This document shows positions 53,101 to 64,000 of a stretch of 64,000 bases of DNA, in pieces. The notes beneath the pieces were generated by a model that saw only the letters and a list, made by a program, of their open reading frames with translations, did no database searches and was not told where the DNA came from. The position numbers were made by a program, and so were the translations under genes. The stretch covers positions 11,098,001 to 11,162,000 of the forward strand of contig NC_063279.1 in assembly GCF_910591885.1 (NCBI RefSeq). Direction: 5' to 3'. How positions within the stretch are numbered: the first letter of the stretch is position 1; each line of letters begins with the position of its first letter. The stretch comes from Bombus terrestris (taxonomy: Eukaryota > Arthropoda > Insecta > Hymenoptera > Apidae).

Positions 53101-56100
53101 GGAAGATGTATAAGAACGAGATTTTGATCATCCCCAAAAATCGACATAACACGAACTAATCGAACGATTTAATAATATCATACTAAGATATTTGAAACGC
53201 ATTTAAATGCTTCAAGATTTGTGGTGACATGATCAAAATCCCGCCGATATTATACTAATCAAGTTAACAAACCCATGTCGCGAGTCACGAATCACGCGAA
53301 TTCCGGAAACGCTCGATCCGAGAAGCGCAGGAGGCATTTTTAAACGACAAAAGAAACCGTGACCCATATTACAAAATGCCCAGCCAGAAGCCTACAAAGG
53401 ACTTGGACAATGGTGGCAATTCAGTGTCGTCAATTTCACAGCCGCACCCTATTGTTATCCCGCCGACATTGTTACAATCTGCTTCTCTACGTGACTTATT
53501 TCGCCTCGAAAAAATATCCCCGAAGCATCAACCATCCTACGTCTTATGTTGGTTTGTTTATCTATCGTAGCGGTGCAGAGCCCCCGAAGCAAGCCGTGCC
53601 TCGTTCGAAAATCGTCGTTGCGTGCTTCTGAAACAAAATGGTGGCCCTGTTTCCCGAAAATCCTTTGCCGGCTGTAGGTCCGTTCCTCCAGGTCGCCATG
53701 CAGTTTCCCAGAATACGCGATTGATAATTGACGGGGCGCCGTGGCAACGGAGAAGGGGAAAAAGCAGTCGCCCGATAATGATACACGCCGATACGTTCAA
53801 TTACAGTGCGGTGCATCGCGTGTGCGCGTCTAATGTGTCGCTGTGGTATACGCGTTGCACGATCTTGACTAGGGTAAACGCGTGATTTCTAGACTCCTGG
53901 TCTTTCTACGTGAAGTTCCTAGGACTCTGAATGAAGTTCAAATTGAATTCCAGTGAATAGAGAAGTCTTCGATACTTATCTACCGAGGTGATTAGAAGCG
54001 TGTAAAATATAAATGGTAACCCTTCATTGTTGAAACCGTAATAATACATTCTGTAAAATGCGCGCTCGATGTGCTGAACCCGAACATTTGAGGATTTCGC
54101 GTAGCGTATAATCAATTGCTTGTAAGATTTATTTAGCACTGAGTATCTTTTATCTTGGAATATATATTCAATATCGAAAGGGTCAAGGTGGTTACCATGT
54201 TTGAAATTATAGACTACAAGTATTTTATGCATTTACGACGCCGTGATATACAAAAACAAAATATCTAAAGCATTCGTTGCAACATCTAGAGAATAAGGCA
54301 AATCTTTATTTGCATTCCATTGCTGTACTTGCATTCACGAGAGCGTGAATCAACATCAATAATCTAACTGTCAATTTTCTATATAACTTAGTAGCTTTTA
54401 TTAATTTTATTAAAGATTGATTAGTATCGATCATCAACCACAAATCGATCAGCTTTCCATATCCCCTTCTAACGAATCCAGTCCGAAAATTTTAATAACA
54501 CGAATAGCATCGTCGAATACCAAATGTCAACGAAGGATTTCATCAGAGTAGCCACGACGGTGGCAGGACGGTAGGACATACCGATGACTGGTGACCGATT
54601 GCCGGTCCGCGGCTAGGAACCTGCGGCCAGAGGAAGGAATTTGCCGAGTAATAGCTTCGAGCCTCCGACTATTAAACTGCCCGGTTACCGTCGACTTTTC
54701 TCCGACCGCCCTGTCCCCCCAACCACCACAGCTTCGTCCTTTTCTTTCACACACGAACAGGAACCCATGGCGATGGAGAGGACCATGTCGTTGCCACGAA
54801 GCGCCAACCGAGCAGGTAGTCGCGGCCACAATCGCCGTGTGTGCCCTCTCACCTCCTTTCGTGTCACCACGGATTCGAGTGGAGATATTAAAAGGCAGTT
54901 TAAGAATGACTGGAAGATGACTCATGACGCTTCTGCCATCGGCGTGGATATTCGTTCTTTTATCATCGTGGAGAGAGACGTCCAACACGGAGACGCAACA
55001 GAAACGAAGAGAAGAGGAGGAGGACCTGTACGGTACTCGTTGACATCCTCGCAGGATATGCTAGTCACTCCCGTGGCCGCAGCCGGGACCCGTACGATGA
55101 CTACGTCGATTCCAGCCAGGCAAAACGCGTCGTGAGAGTGGAATCCTACGTACGGAAGCACCGATTGCCGATTTTTGGCCGCTCCAAAGAGCGGAGATTT
55201 GAAGCGAGGGTCTTATCGAAGGTCGAGCCTTTTCGTCTCGCCTCGTTTCTTCCTTTTCGTTGGACGCGACGACTCTTTGGCCACGGTCGAACGAGGGTAG
55301 GGTAATAATTTATGTTTGCCCGGTGATGGGATAAATGCTTTTCTGGATTCCCCCCACATCGCGATCCTTTCTTTTTGAACGGTTCCTTGGTGATGTTGCA
55401 CCGCGTGACGATGTGTGCTTGGATTAAATTGAAGCTCGAAGAGTATGTTTTATGAATACGTCTAGGTATTTGGAGAATAAGATTGAAAATCGTTGGACGA
55501 ATTGTTAATTACAAATGTATTGAATTATATACCTATACATAAGGTGAAAAATATGTAGGTATACAAGTTTATGATTACTTAATCATCTAACAATTCATTT
55601 CTTTATAAATGAACTCCAAAATTACAATTACTCTTTTCTTCTTTCATTTCAAGTTAACACAAAATTCGTCTGTCATTCCTATGAATTCTCACCGAAATCG
55701 ATTATTCTACAGTGAAATAGAACATATTGGTAACGATGAAGAGTAGTAAAGTCGTAAAACTATTACTTCAGTATATCGTAAGAAGATCCAAGAGATATGA
55801 AAGATTCGGCTCGACTTGAAGAACCAACTATCGCCAATTTAAATCGATCTCAATGCCAGCAAGTGAGTGTCCATGCGCTGGTAAATGACCGAATCGAAAG
55901 GTCCATTTGTAACTCGGCCGGATCGTCTTCGGCCCCTCTGTCCGATGATCCACATCGAGTACCCCTTTCTCCACGGTGAAATCAAAGGGAGCCGACCGTT
56001 CTTATCTCGCTGCGGGGTCAAAACGTCCTGGGTGGACCTGGAACGAACCCCCTGCCACGGTACAATGACGGACTATCCATGCTGGCCACCGTGCGCCATT

Positions 56101-59100
56101 GTTCTTTGTTGCGACCACCGTGAACAGCTTTCTGATCGAACACAGAGAAGACAAACAGCGATCACGATCTTTCAGACTGTCTAGGATAAATCTTGTTCCT
56201 TTGTATTTCTATTCGTTGTAATTGTGGGTTAGGTTTGAGTGGAAAGGAACCTGGAAATAGGCGGTTTTAAGGCGATGATTTAACAATTGGAATCTCTACT
56301 TCAGTTTAATTTTTATATATACGAGTTAGTTTCATTCAATCGTTAGATACTTGATGGTGCTAAATCTAATTGTAAGTTCAGTGTACAGTATGATGTTTTT
56401 AATTTAAACAGAAATTCAAAGGGTACAAAGAGTGTGATTATGTTGACTTTGATATTCGATCACTACATGTTGCATAGAACTCATGGTAGAAGGCAGCTTA
56501 GAATTAGTGAATCAGTAAAATTGCGGAAATGATTCATATCTCCGCTAGCTTTTCATTCCTAAGCGTATTCGTATTTATTTTACAAATTAATTATTTTAAA
56601 AAAAAGCTGACTAATTCCCTTTGTTATGTGTTAATAAATTTGTACCCAAACGGATTAATAATATATCGGATCAGGAAATTATATTCTTTCATTTCCTATT
56701 TATGCATCACATACGATTTCCATTCTAAAAAACAGCACATCACATCCAATAAAGAAACTTCCTTCCCCAAAGGAGTCCGAAGCCTAACCTCCGATCTAAC
56801 TCCTATTGCAGCCTCTTGAGGCTCCGTTTTATTTTCAACGTGACAGTCAGCGATTACCAACAAACCCATACTGAAACGCCATGGTCCATATTCGGTGAGT
56901 AATCATCGTGCACCGAAAGCGTACAGCCAGGCAAGACGAAAGTGACATCGCGCGACACAATCCTCGTTAAAGGCTGATCGGGTCCATGGAGCGGCAAATC
57001 GGGTCGCGTTCCTCTCACCGTCCAACAATGTGATTACCTTTCAAACGGAGCACCACCTCTCTGTACGCGATTCGACCGAGCTTGTCGCGTCGTCCTATCG
57101 CCGCTCGTCCACCGGATATTGGCCCCCGACGATCGATCACGGATGCCGTTCGCGTTCGCTCCATGCATCGTGATTATCATGATTTCTCAGTGGTCTAGTT
57201 TCCTTAGAGCCGCGCTGATTCATTCGAAATCGCGCACGTCAGGAGAGGCTCGTTCCCTTTTTCCGTTCTTTTGTCGCTCCTGTGAAATTGCACGGTATTT
57301 AGAGCGGTCACTAGACGCTTATAGGGACGAGTACGTGACGCTGTCACGCGCGAGAACATGGCTGACGAGTGGAATATACTGCCTCGAAACGTTTGCTGCA
57401 GAGAAAACGCTGAGTTTCCACGCCGCGAGTAGACTGTCGGTATTGCACGATTGTTCGAGAATCGTTGATTCCAACCATCCCGCCTCTGCATTGAAATAGA
57501 TCAACTGAATGCAATTGTGTGTTGCATGGAGATACGTTTTTGGTTTAGAGAATAATCATCCTCCTCTTCAGAACTGTTCCTTTGTCGTGGTATTTTAAGA
57601 ATTTGCTTCTGCAAGAATATTTACTCATCGTAGTATTTTAATTTGATGAAATGAGAATGTAGTGGATATAACGTGTGTCAATGTAATGAATGTGCCGTAT
57701 AATGTGGAGTACCTATAATTTTGTTAGATACGTTGTACAAAACCTTGAAGAAATTAAAGATAATCTCTCACAATGTAACAACTGATTCCATCCCTAAAAA
57801 GGAACAGCTGGAATAAAATTGGATGAATTCAACGAACGTGCAATCATGCTGTTCGAGACCGAATCTTGACCAAGCAGACGCACAATCGAAGCCCGAGCCA
57901 TGAGCAAAATAAGAAGCAAGAGAGTGCAACGGTAGTCGGTGAACAGCAAAGCAACAGCGCCGAAATCCAGCGCAACCCTTGGACCTGATCGACAAAAGGT
58001 GTCTAACGAACGACACGCCTCCGCTTCCTTAGCTTGCTGGAACCAACACTGCGCACCCTGGTATACCGTGTACTCGTGGCACGGAATCGTTAAGGCCATT
58101 ATGTCGCGGAATTAAGACGTGAGCGGATCCGCCGCAGTAACATTAATCATTTCGGGACGCCGACGATTCTTCCGGCGCGGAGGCAGCCGCCATTGTGCGA
58201 TCGCGTACCCCTCAATGCTGTGTGATTACGCGGTGCGAAGAAGAGACTAGCTCGCGCGAGTTGAACACACGCTGCTGTCCGTTATTATCGCGGCGAATCG
58301 GTTCTACGAAGTTCATCGCGGTCGATTGCGCAACGTGAACCAGCAGGTGGTGCGTACAACAGATCGTACAGACGGTGTGAGTTGTTTTCACCAGTCGATG
58401 TCGGACCCAGAAGAGAAAGGAATTACAAAGGAGGCGCAACGGGACGAACGCAGCTTGACACGAAGAAAATCAACGTGCATCTTCTGTTCGTTTCGATGGT
58501 ATAATAGTAGTCAGCGGGGTGGGACGAAATAATTAAGAATTGTATATGCGGCTATTTCCTAATATCGAAGGAAACTTATTCCTGTTCCAGATTAAACATG
58601 CAAATGTTAGTTTGCTGATAAATAAATTTTTGAGGTGTTCTTGTTGCAAGGGTTTTTGGTTCGAAATAAGGTTTCCGTATCTCTGAATGAAAGCCATCTG
58701 AAACATTCTAGGAAAAATATGAGCTACTATCGGAAAATTAAGATTGTCGAGGTTCTTTGACCAGAATGTTTAACGTGCCTGTAGCAAAGTTTCTTAAAAG
58801 AGAATACGAAATCTCAAGTGTATGAAAGAATTACGAAAGTAAGAATGATGAAAGGGAGGATTCTTCTTTAACGCAAGCAAAGAAAAGAAACGGAGCAAGC
58901 TTTCTTTGAAAGTCATAGGAATCCGGTATATTCTTTCCGTAACTCTTGTCCCTTTGTACTCTGTTTTAGGAATTATTCCAAAGGAATGGTTGAATTTTTC
59001 AAAGGGGGAATACAGTTTTCCTGCTTGATCAAACGATTAACGTATCCTCCATCCTCTCTGCCTGCAACCCCTTATACCCCATGCTATTTATCTACTCCAT

Positions 59101-62100
59101 CTATATCCGTCTATCGATTCCTTTGTCCACCTGTCCATCTCTACATACGTACGTCTGTCTTTCGATTTCAATCGACCAACTGACGAATTCATAAAATCGT
59201 AAAGCCTCGTTAAACCAATCGCATGCATCAAGCATATAGACCCTCGCTAGTTCTGTATGATAACTCGACGATTTATTATCGTTCGTGCCAGCTCATTATT
59301 TCACCGTAAGCGTTAACGCGATTGTCACTGTAATAAATTACATTACATTATCAACGGTTTCAGAATATCGACACCGGCGAGCGTAAACGTTGAAACGGTA
59401 TAACGAGTGGAAATTGGGCAATTGACGGGTAACGATCGGTCGCCTCGAGACACAACGACGACGGAATCGTTAATTAGCCGTTCATGAAGGCGACGACGCG
59501 GCCGTAACAACAATATTATTATTCAACTACGTGAGAAGGGCGTGACGTAATCCGAAAAAGGTTCGGCCGGTATGAAAGCCATAGGATGGACGTGGAGCAA
59601 GGTAGCCGCGTACCGATGGAAAAGAAATCGTTCCTCTCTCTAGCTGAGATCCGCTTAGACTGATTTATAGCAAAGGAATGATGAGGCATTGCGCGATGTT
59701 AAACGCTGCCTTTATGACCTGCTGCTGATCCTCTGACGCTGACTTTGATTGCGCATCATTAATCAGCGGGGTTACTCTCGTCTTTCGCTTCCTCACCTGC
59801 ACGCTGGACCCTGCCGCTGTCGAAACGGCCCACTGCACGATACAGTTGCGCCATTTTTCGTTACGGGTCCGTCGCACGAGGATCGCCAAGAATTTTGCAT
59901 AGAAGTTTTTTGCAAGTTGATAGTGAAGTAAAGTGGGTTAAATATTAGACGCGTGGTATGTGGCATTAAGTACGTGAGTCATATTTAGTAAGCTACTTTC
60001 AAAACCTATGCTGCTTTACGTTTTTATATTTCAGTAAACTTCTCGTGGAAGATTGTAGAATTTTCAAACATGACATAATATAGGTGATCATTTTTCTTCT
60101 TCCATCTTTGAAATACTGATATATGATATCTCTGTCTAATATGAAATATGAAATTGGCACATTTATTCCATCAACGTTGACATATTTTAAATTATTATTT
60201 AAATTAATTACTATATTAAATTAATTTGTAACAAAATAAATTTTATATACGTTAACGTTAGAAAGAATCTAATGAAATAATAAATCAAATCTAAGTCAAT
60301 GTAAGACAGCAACGAATTGAACACCAGATTTCCATTAAAACTAATCTCATCTATTTATTATCTAAATACAAACTTCTCGGCAACTATCAAATGTTTAAAT
60401 AAACACATCATTCACATAACACGGATTGGATTGGATTCTGTTAAGAGGTAGTGTGATCGACAATAATTAACACGGTAACTACCGCTTAGATCGTACCCGT
60501 GCACGTAGCAGCTAACTATCGAGCACACCTGATCACAACCTGTGCGTTAAGTATCGCGAGCGTTATAACTCGACGTGGTCGACACCTTGCCAGCATCGGT
60601 CGACTGCTCCCGTTCCGACGATTATCTCGATTACTCGCGTCCGCTTCTTAAACAAGCCACCCTTCTACGTAGCGTGTTTGCAGGACGGATTAAAATGTGT
60701 TTGGCCAAATACTTAGTCGCGCCCGAGTAGTCGTAGAGTTGTTTTCCATGCTTGTAGCGCGCGTATATCGCTCGTCGATCTCGTTCCCCATGGTCCGATT
60801 TATCAATGAGAAATCGTAAACTGCATCGGTTGTGTTCCGCTTTGTGAATCGCGTTTAATTTAATTCGCCGACGCGACAAAGGGAAATGCAAGAGTCAAAT
60901 CGCCGAAATTTATTTGAATCTGAAACTTACGTTCACATTCTTAGGGAACCCGTTACTTTGTTTATAAGCATAGATGATTTATTTTTTAAAAGATAATTTT
61001 TAAATCTTAGTTTCCGTTAGTCTATGCATTTAACTGAAATTTTTTCTACGTGTGCTTACTTTACAAAAGTTTCTCGTAATAAATGTAGCTTCTTAAACCA
61101 TTTAAATATTTCTAAAATACAATATCTTATCTTCCAAATCATTACAAGATCCTCTGTGTCATATTAAATTAAATAGGTCTTATAAATACAAAAAAGTATA
61201 AAATTTACGTTTCAAGGAATATCAGCTGCCGTTCTTCCCAAGATGCCTTCCATCGTCGAAAAGTCTTGTTATTCCTCAAATCAACACTCCGTCGGCGTTG
61301 GTCGTTAACGACGCCCCGACATGACGCTTCGCAGCAGGTGTTCCCTGTCGTGTATCCGAATCGTCCTCGTTCCAAGCTCGAGGAAACGACACCTTTCAGG
61401 CGACCGGCACGGAAAAAGAGAAACAGCTCGCGGATGGAATCTCTCCGGGGAAAACGCGTATAGAAAAAGTGTGCTTCCAAGGAGAACTCCAGGTCTCCGC
61501 AATGATAGTGGCGTAAAAACAAGTCGAAGGGAGCAGAGCGCTATAGTTGGGGTGCAGAGGCGCAAGCGATTCGTCACAGATATTATTTGAAGGGGCTGTG
61601 TCTTTCTTTTTTTCTTTCTCTCTTCTCGTTTCGAAGCACCAGCACAATACAAGTCAACACGGCTGTCTGCGTAATGAAGTACTTTCAGGAGGGTCGATTC
61701 CGCCTAACAGAGTCGAAGAAGAGGCCAGAGGGGAGCTGGTAATTGGGGGGGTAGCCCACTCTACCCGCAACCCTCAGCAGGGTCCACGAGAAAACCCCTA
61801 ACATATGCTACCCTCGATCGGGGCTATCCTCGTTTGTCCCTATTCCCCGTCCACGATTATGCCCGTGTATGCTCTAATCCTCATCCTGATCTCGATGTCG
61901 AGCCTTGTGTAATAGATAAATAAAGGTTGCGAGTCCCGTGCCCCGAACGGTCGAATTCTGTTCCGCGTCGAGTAGGGAGACCAAGTGAGCAGCAAACGGT
62001 GTCAAGGGTTTTCGAGATTTCCACTCGGATTCCGTGGGGACTCTCGACAGATTTGGCTGAATTCCATGGATTTGAAGGATGGTGGAAATTTGTATCGCGA

Positions 62101-63683
62101 AAGACGGTTTAGAATTATTTCGGATTCCCCTTAACTCTGGAAAACGTTGGTTTAGTTAATATGATAATGGTATAGATTTATATAATTATTAAGAAATTTC
62201 GATTAAAGAATCGTTTCTTCTAAAGATTAATTAGGGATAAAAGTCGACTCCTCTCTGAATTGAAGAACGCTTTGAATAACTCGTTTCCGGCGATCGTTAT
62301 TTTCACGGAACACTCGACGGTTCTGTAAATTCAAAAGTTCGCTAACAAATCCAGAAATCTTGTATCTCAGGATCACGAACGTTATCGATAAACTTTTTCA
62401 ACGAGGAAATTCACGAAGGATCACGACAGGAGGTTTGTTTATATTTCTATATCGATTCGTGGAATCTCGAATTCAGCAGCGTCACCCCTAGCAATTTATC
62501 GTGCCCCAACCCTTCCTGATCGCCAACATATGAAGACATCAAGGGAATTTATGTATACCGCAATCAATTGTCACCCGGCCACCCTGCCTGTTTTTTCTCA
62601 CCCGCGTGACTTTACCACGCCGTCTGTCGCGCGTTGTGCTCCTTGACTTCGCCAATTATCGTCTATTGTAAGGCTCGGTTTCACGCTCAATCGCGTGAAA
62701 AGATTTGTTCCGCTGGCAGGAATAATTTCTAAGCTTTGGTAAGTATATTTCTTTCCTACGAATTGTTTGTATGAAGTGGCAATAGAGGTAAGGAAATTGT
62801 GCAACTACCGCCTGCTACTTTCTAATTTATAGTCCTACTAATAATCAGAATCTGTGCAATTTAAATTATTATAAATTTCTCCAAATTTTTACATTAGTAA
62901 TACAGTTCGCCTTCTGAGGCTTCTCTGTAAGAAATAGTAATAGGAACAGAGAACGTTACTTCACACTGTTGCCTGATTCATAATTCTACTTAGATCTACT
63001 TGGAACATTGTGGAAGAAAATAGAAGAATCCTCGAGTCATTATAAGCGTCATCAAAATTAAACCATTACTAATTTTGTTCCTTTTCTGAAGTTTATTTAC
63101 AAATATTCGTTACGGTAGCTTATAATTCATAATTATTATAAACATCAAGATAGGACTAAACAGCTTCCCACTTTATAATTCTACTCAGAATTGCCGAAAA
63201 TAAATTGAAAAATTTTTGTAAACTTCACCAAATATTCTCGTCTCAACCATCAAATCCTGTAACTCTCTTCGTTCGCCAATTTCAATCTCTCAATCCTCCG
63301 AACTCCAAGTTCAAGAAACATCTATCGAAAGTAGAATCTTCCAGAAAGAAACAGGCAATCGATCGTCAGTTGGGAGGAGCTTTATTAGCCCGGAAACGTG
63401 TACACGTACAAAGCTCGGAGTGGAAGTCGGTGGCGCTCACCTGTCAGATCCACGTGACCGTCACGACTTTTTCACAACGGGCGAGGAGCTGCATACAACC
63501 GTTTCGCCCCCGTTTTCCCTCCGGCTACATCCATGTCGTATTTCCACGTGACTTCCATGTGCTCGTTAGCGTCGGCTTTGGGTGAAATCGAGAGCGTCTA
63601 CGTCACGGTCGCTCGAAACGGAAAGAGAGAAACGTCTCGTTGGAGGAACAAGGATCCAGGGAAACACGGGGACAGAGGATGCC

Positions 63684-63772
63684 GTGGGAGGGAAAAGAGA
63701 GAGAGAGAGACACATGGGCGAGAAGGGCGGAAAGAGGGTGAGAAGAAGAGAGAAGGGAACGTCGGCGAAGTT
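63684..63772 (+). repeat. Purine-rich GA tract
   Basis: GA- and GGA-rich DNA including (GA)6 at about 63695-63709. It would lie in the intron beyond the right-edge exon. Confidence 0.55.
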
Positions 63773-63802
63773 CCTCCCTAATTGGGGTGGAACTACGACG
63801 TC

Positions 63803-63823
63803 GACGACGACGACGACGACGAC
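63803..63823 (+). repeat. (GAC)7 microsatellite
   Basis: Seven perfect GAC units (GTC on the other strand) within the putative intron, about 10 bases beyond the splice donor of the right-edge exon. Confidence 0.8.
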
Positions 63824-63833
63824 GGCTGCTAAC

Positions 63834-64000
63834 CTGGGATAAAATCAGAGCTGGCGTCCTCTTCAACAGCCCAGACCCTCTTCTTCGTGACCGATTGCGC
63901 GGTTCGGTGAACGGGATTTTCAATTCTACCATCCGCGTCTCCTGGGCGCGGAAGAGCCACTTCGATCTGCGCCAGGACGGAACGCTTGTTTCCAAGATCT
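63834..64000 (-). CDS. Probable coding exon of an unrecognised gene, cut by the right window edge
   Basis: The exon runs in from beyond the window and ends at CCCAG|GTTAGC (donor GT at 63833-63832). The frame with codons starting at 63999 reads 55 codons plus one base. It looks protein-like, with mixed acidic, basic and hydrophobic residues, starting DLGNKRSVLAQIEVALPRP and ending VWAVEEDASSDFIP. It hits a stop right after the donor. A second open frame has an ATG (MVELKIPFTEP) and ends ALILSQ in phase 0, but is Arg-rich like a shadow frame. The third contains a stop. I recognise no family. It may be an upstream exon of the apterous-type gene or belong to a neighbouring minus-strand gene. The 55-codon frame ends in phase 1 and so does not join the LIM1 exon acceptor (phase 0) directly. 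Confidence 0.45.

Larger units (their letters stand above)
27569..63833. other. Gene-poor region upstream of the apterous-type LIM1 exon
   Basis: About 36 kb with no exon I can assign to a known family. It is either intergenic, or intron and 5' UTR of the apterous-type gene or of the gene at the right edge. Simple repeats, inverted repeats and several open frames are listed separately or under findings. Long non-coding flanks are usual for developmental transcription-factor genes, so enhancers are likely here, but none can be identified from sequence alone. Confidence 0.6.

Noticed and set aside
54527..54988. 153-codon minus-strand open frame
   Set aside because: No recognised domain and open frames on both strands. 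The only support is length.
1..64000. Transposon, virus, CRISPR, rRNA or prokaryote-like gene clusters
   Set aside because: No transposase, reverse transcriptase, integrase or capsid-like motifs, no spaced direct repeats of CRISPR type, and no rRNA-like sequence were seen by eye. A repeat-library search could still find small degraded elements.

Overview
The window looks like 64 kb of insect nuclear DNA, most likely from a hymenopteran. Genes are split by long introns with GT-AG borders. AT-rich stretches alternate with CpG-rich patches, and there is no operon-like packing. The one gene that can be named with confidence is on the minus strand between about 12.5 and 27.6 kb: a LIM-homeodomain transcription factor of the apterous/LHX2/LHX9 class. 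The hymenopteran assignment is an inference from composition and protein similarity, not proof.

Layout. At the left edge (58-166, + strand) is the last coding exon of a gene that starts outside the window; I do not recognise it. Bases 167-12514 hold no supportable gene. They contain a strong G-quadruplex motif, palindromes, a three-copy 32-33 bp tandem repeat and a GAA/TTC triplet tract. Five apterous coding exons follow on the minus strand: LIM1 (27568-27258), LIM2 (21936-21763), linker with the GRPRKRK motif (20669-20437), first part of the homeodomain (14013-13778), and end of the homeodomain plus C-terminus (13113-12859). All four junctions agree in phase. The exons join into 402 codons plus a stop. 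The true N-terminus is not resolved.

From 27569 to 63833 there are about 36 kb with no recognised gene, upstream of the apterous exons. By analogy with other developmental transcription-factor genes this is likely regulatory landscape and/or long 5' introns, but that is inference. It holds simple repeats, inverted repeats, a promoter-like patch near 34.1 kb with two CCAAT boxes, and a few unrecognised ORFs. At the right edge (63834-64000, - strand) one frame gives a protein-like 55-codon exon ending at a splice donor. It is either an upstream exon of apterous or part of a neighbouring gene.

I found no rRNA, tRNA, CRISPR array, intact transposon, viral gene or novel multi-gene system. The most useful leads are the unidentified edge exons, the unresolved apterous 5' end, a non-canonical AAG splice acceptor inside the LIM2 coding region, and a diverged 180-bp tandem duplication in the LIM1-LIM2 intron.
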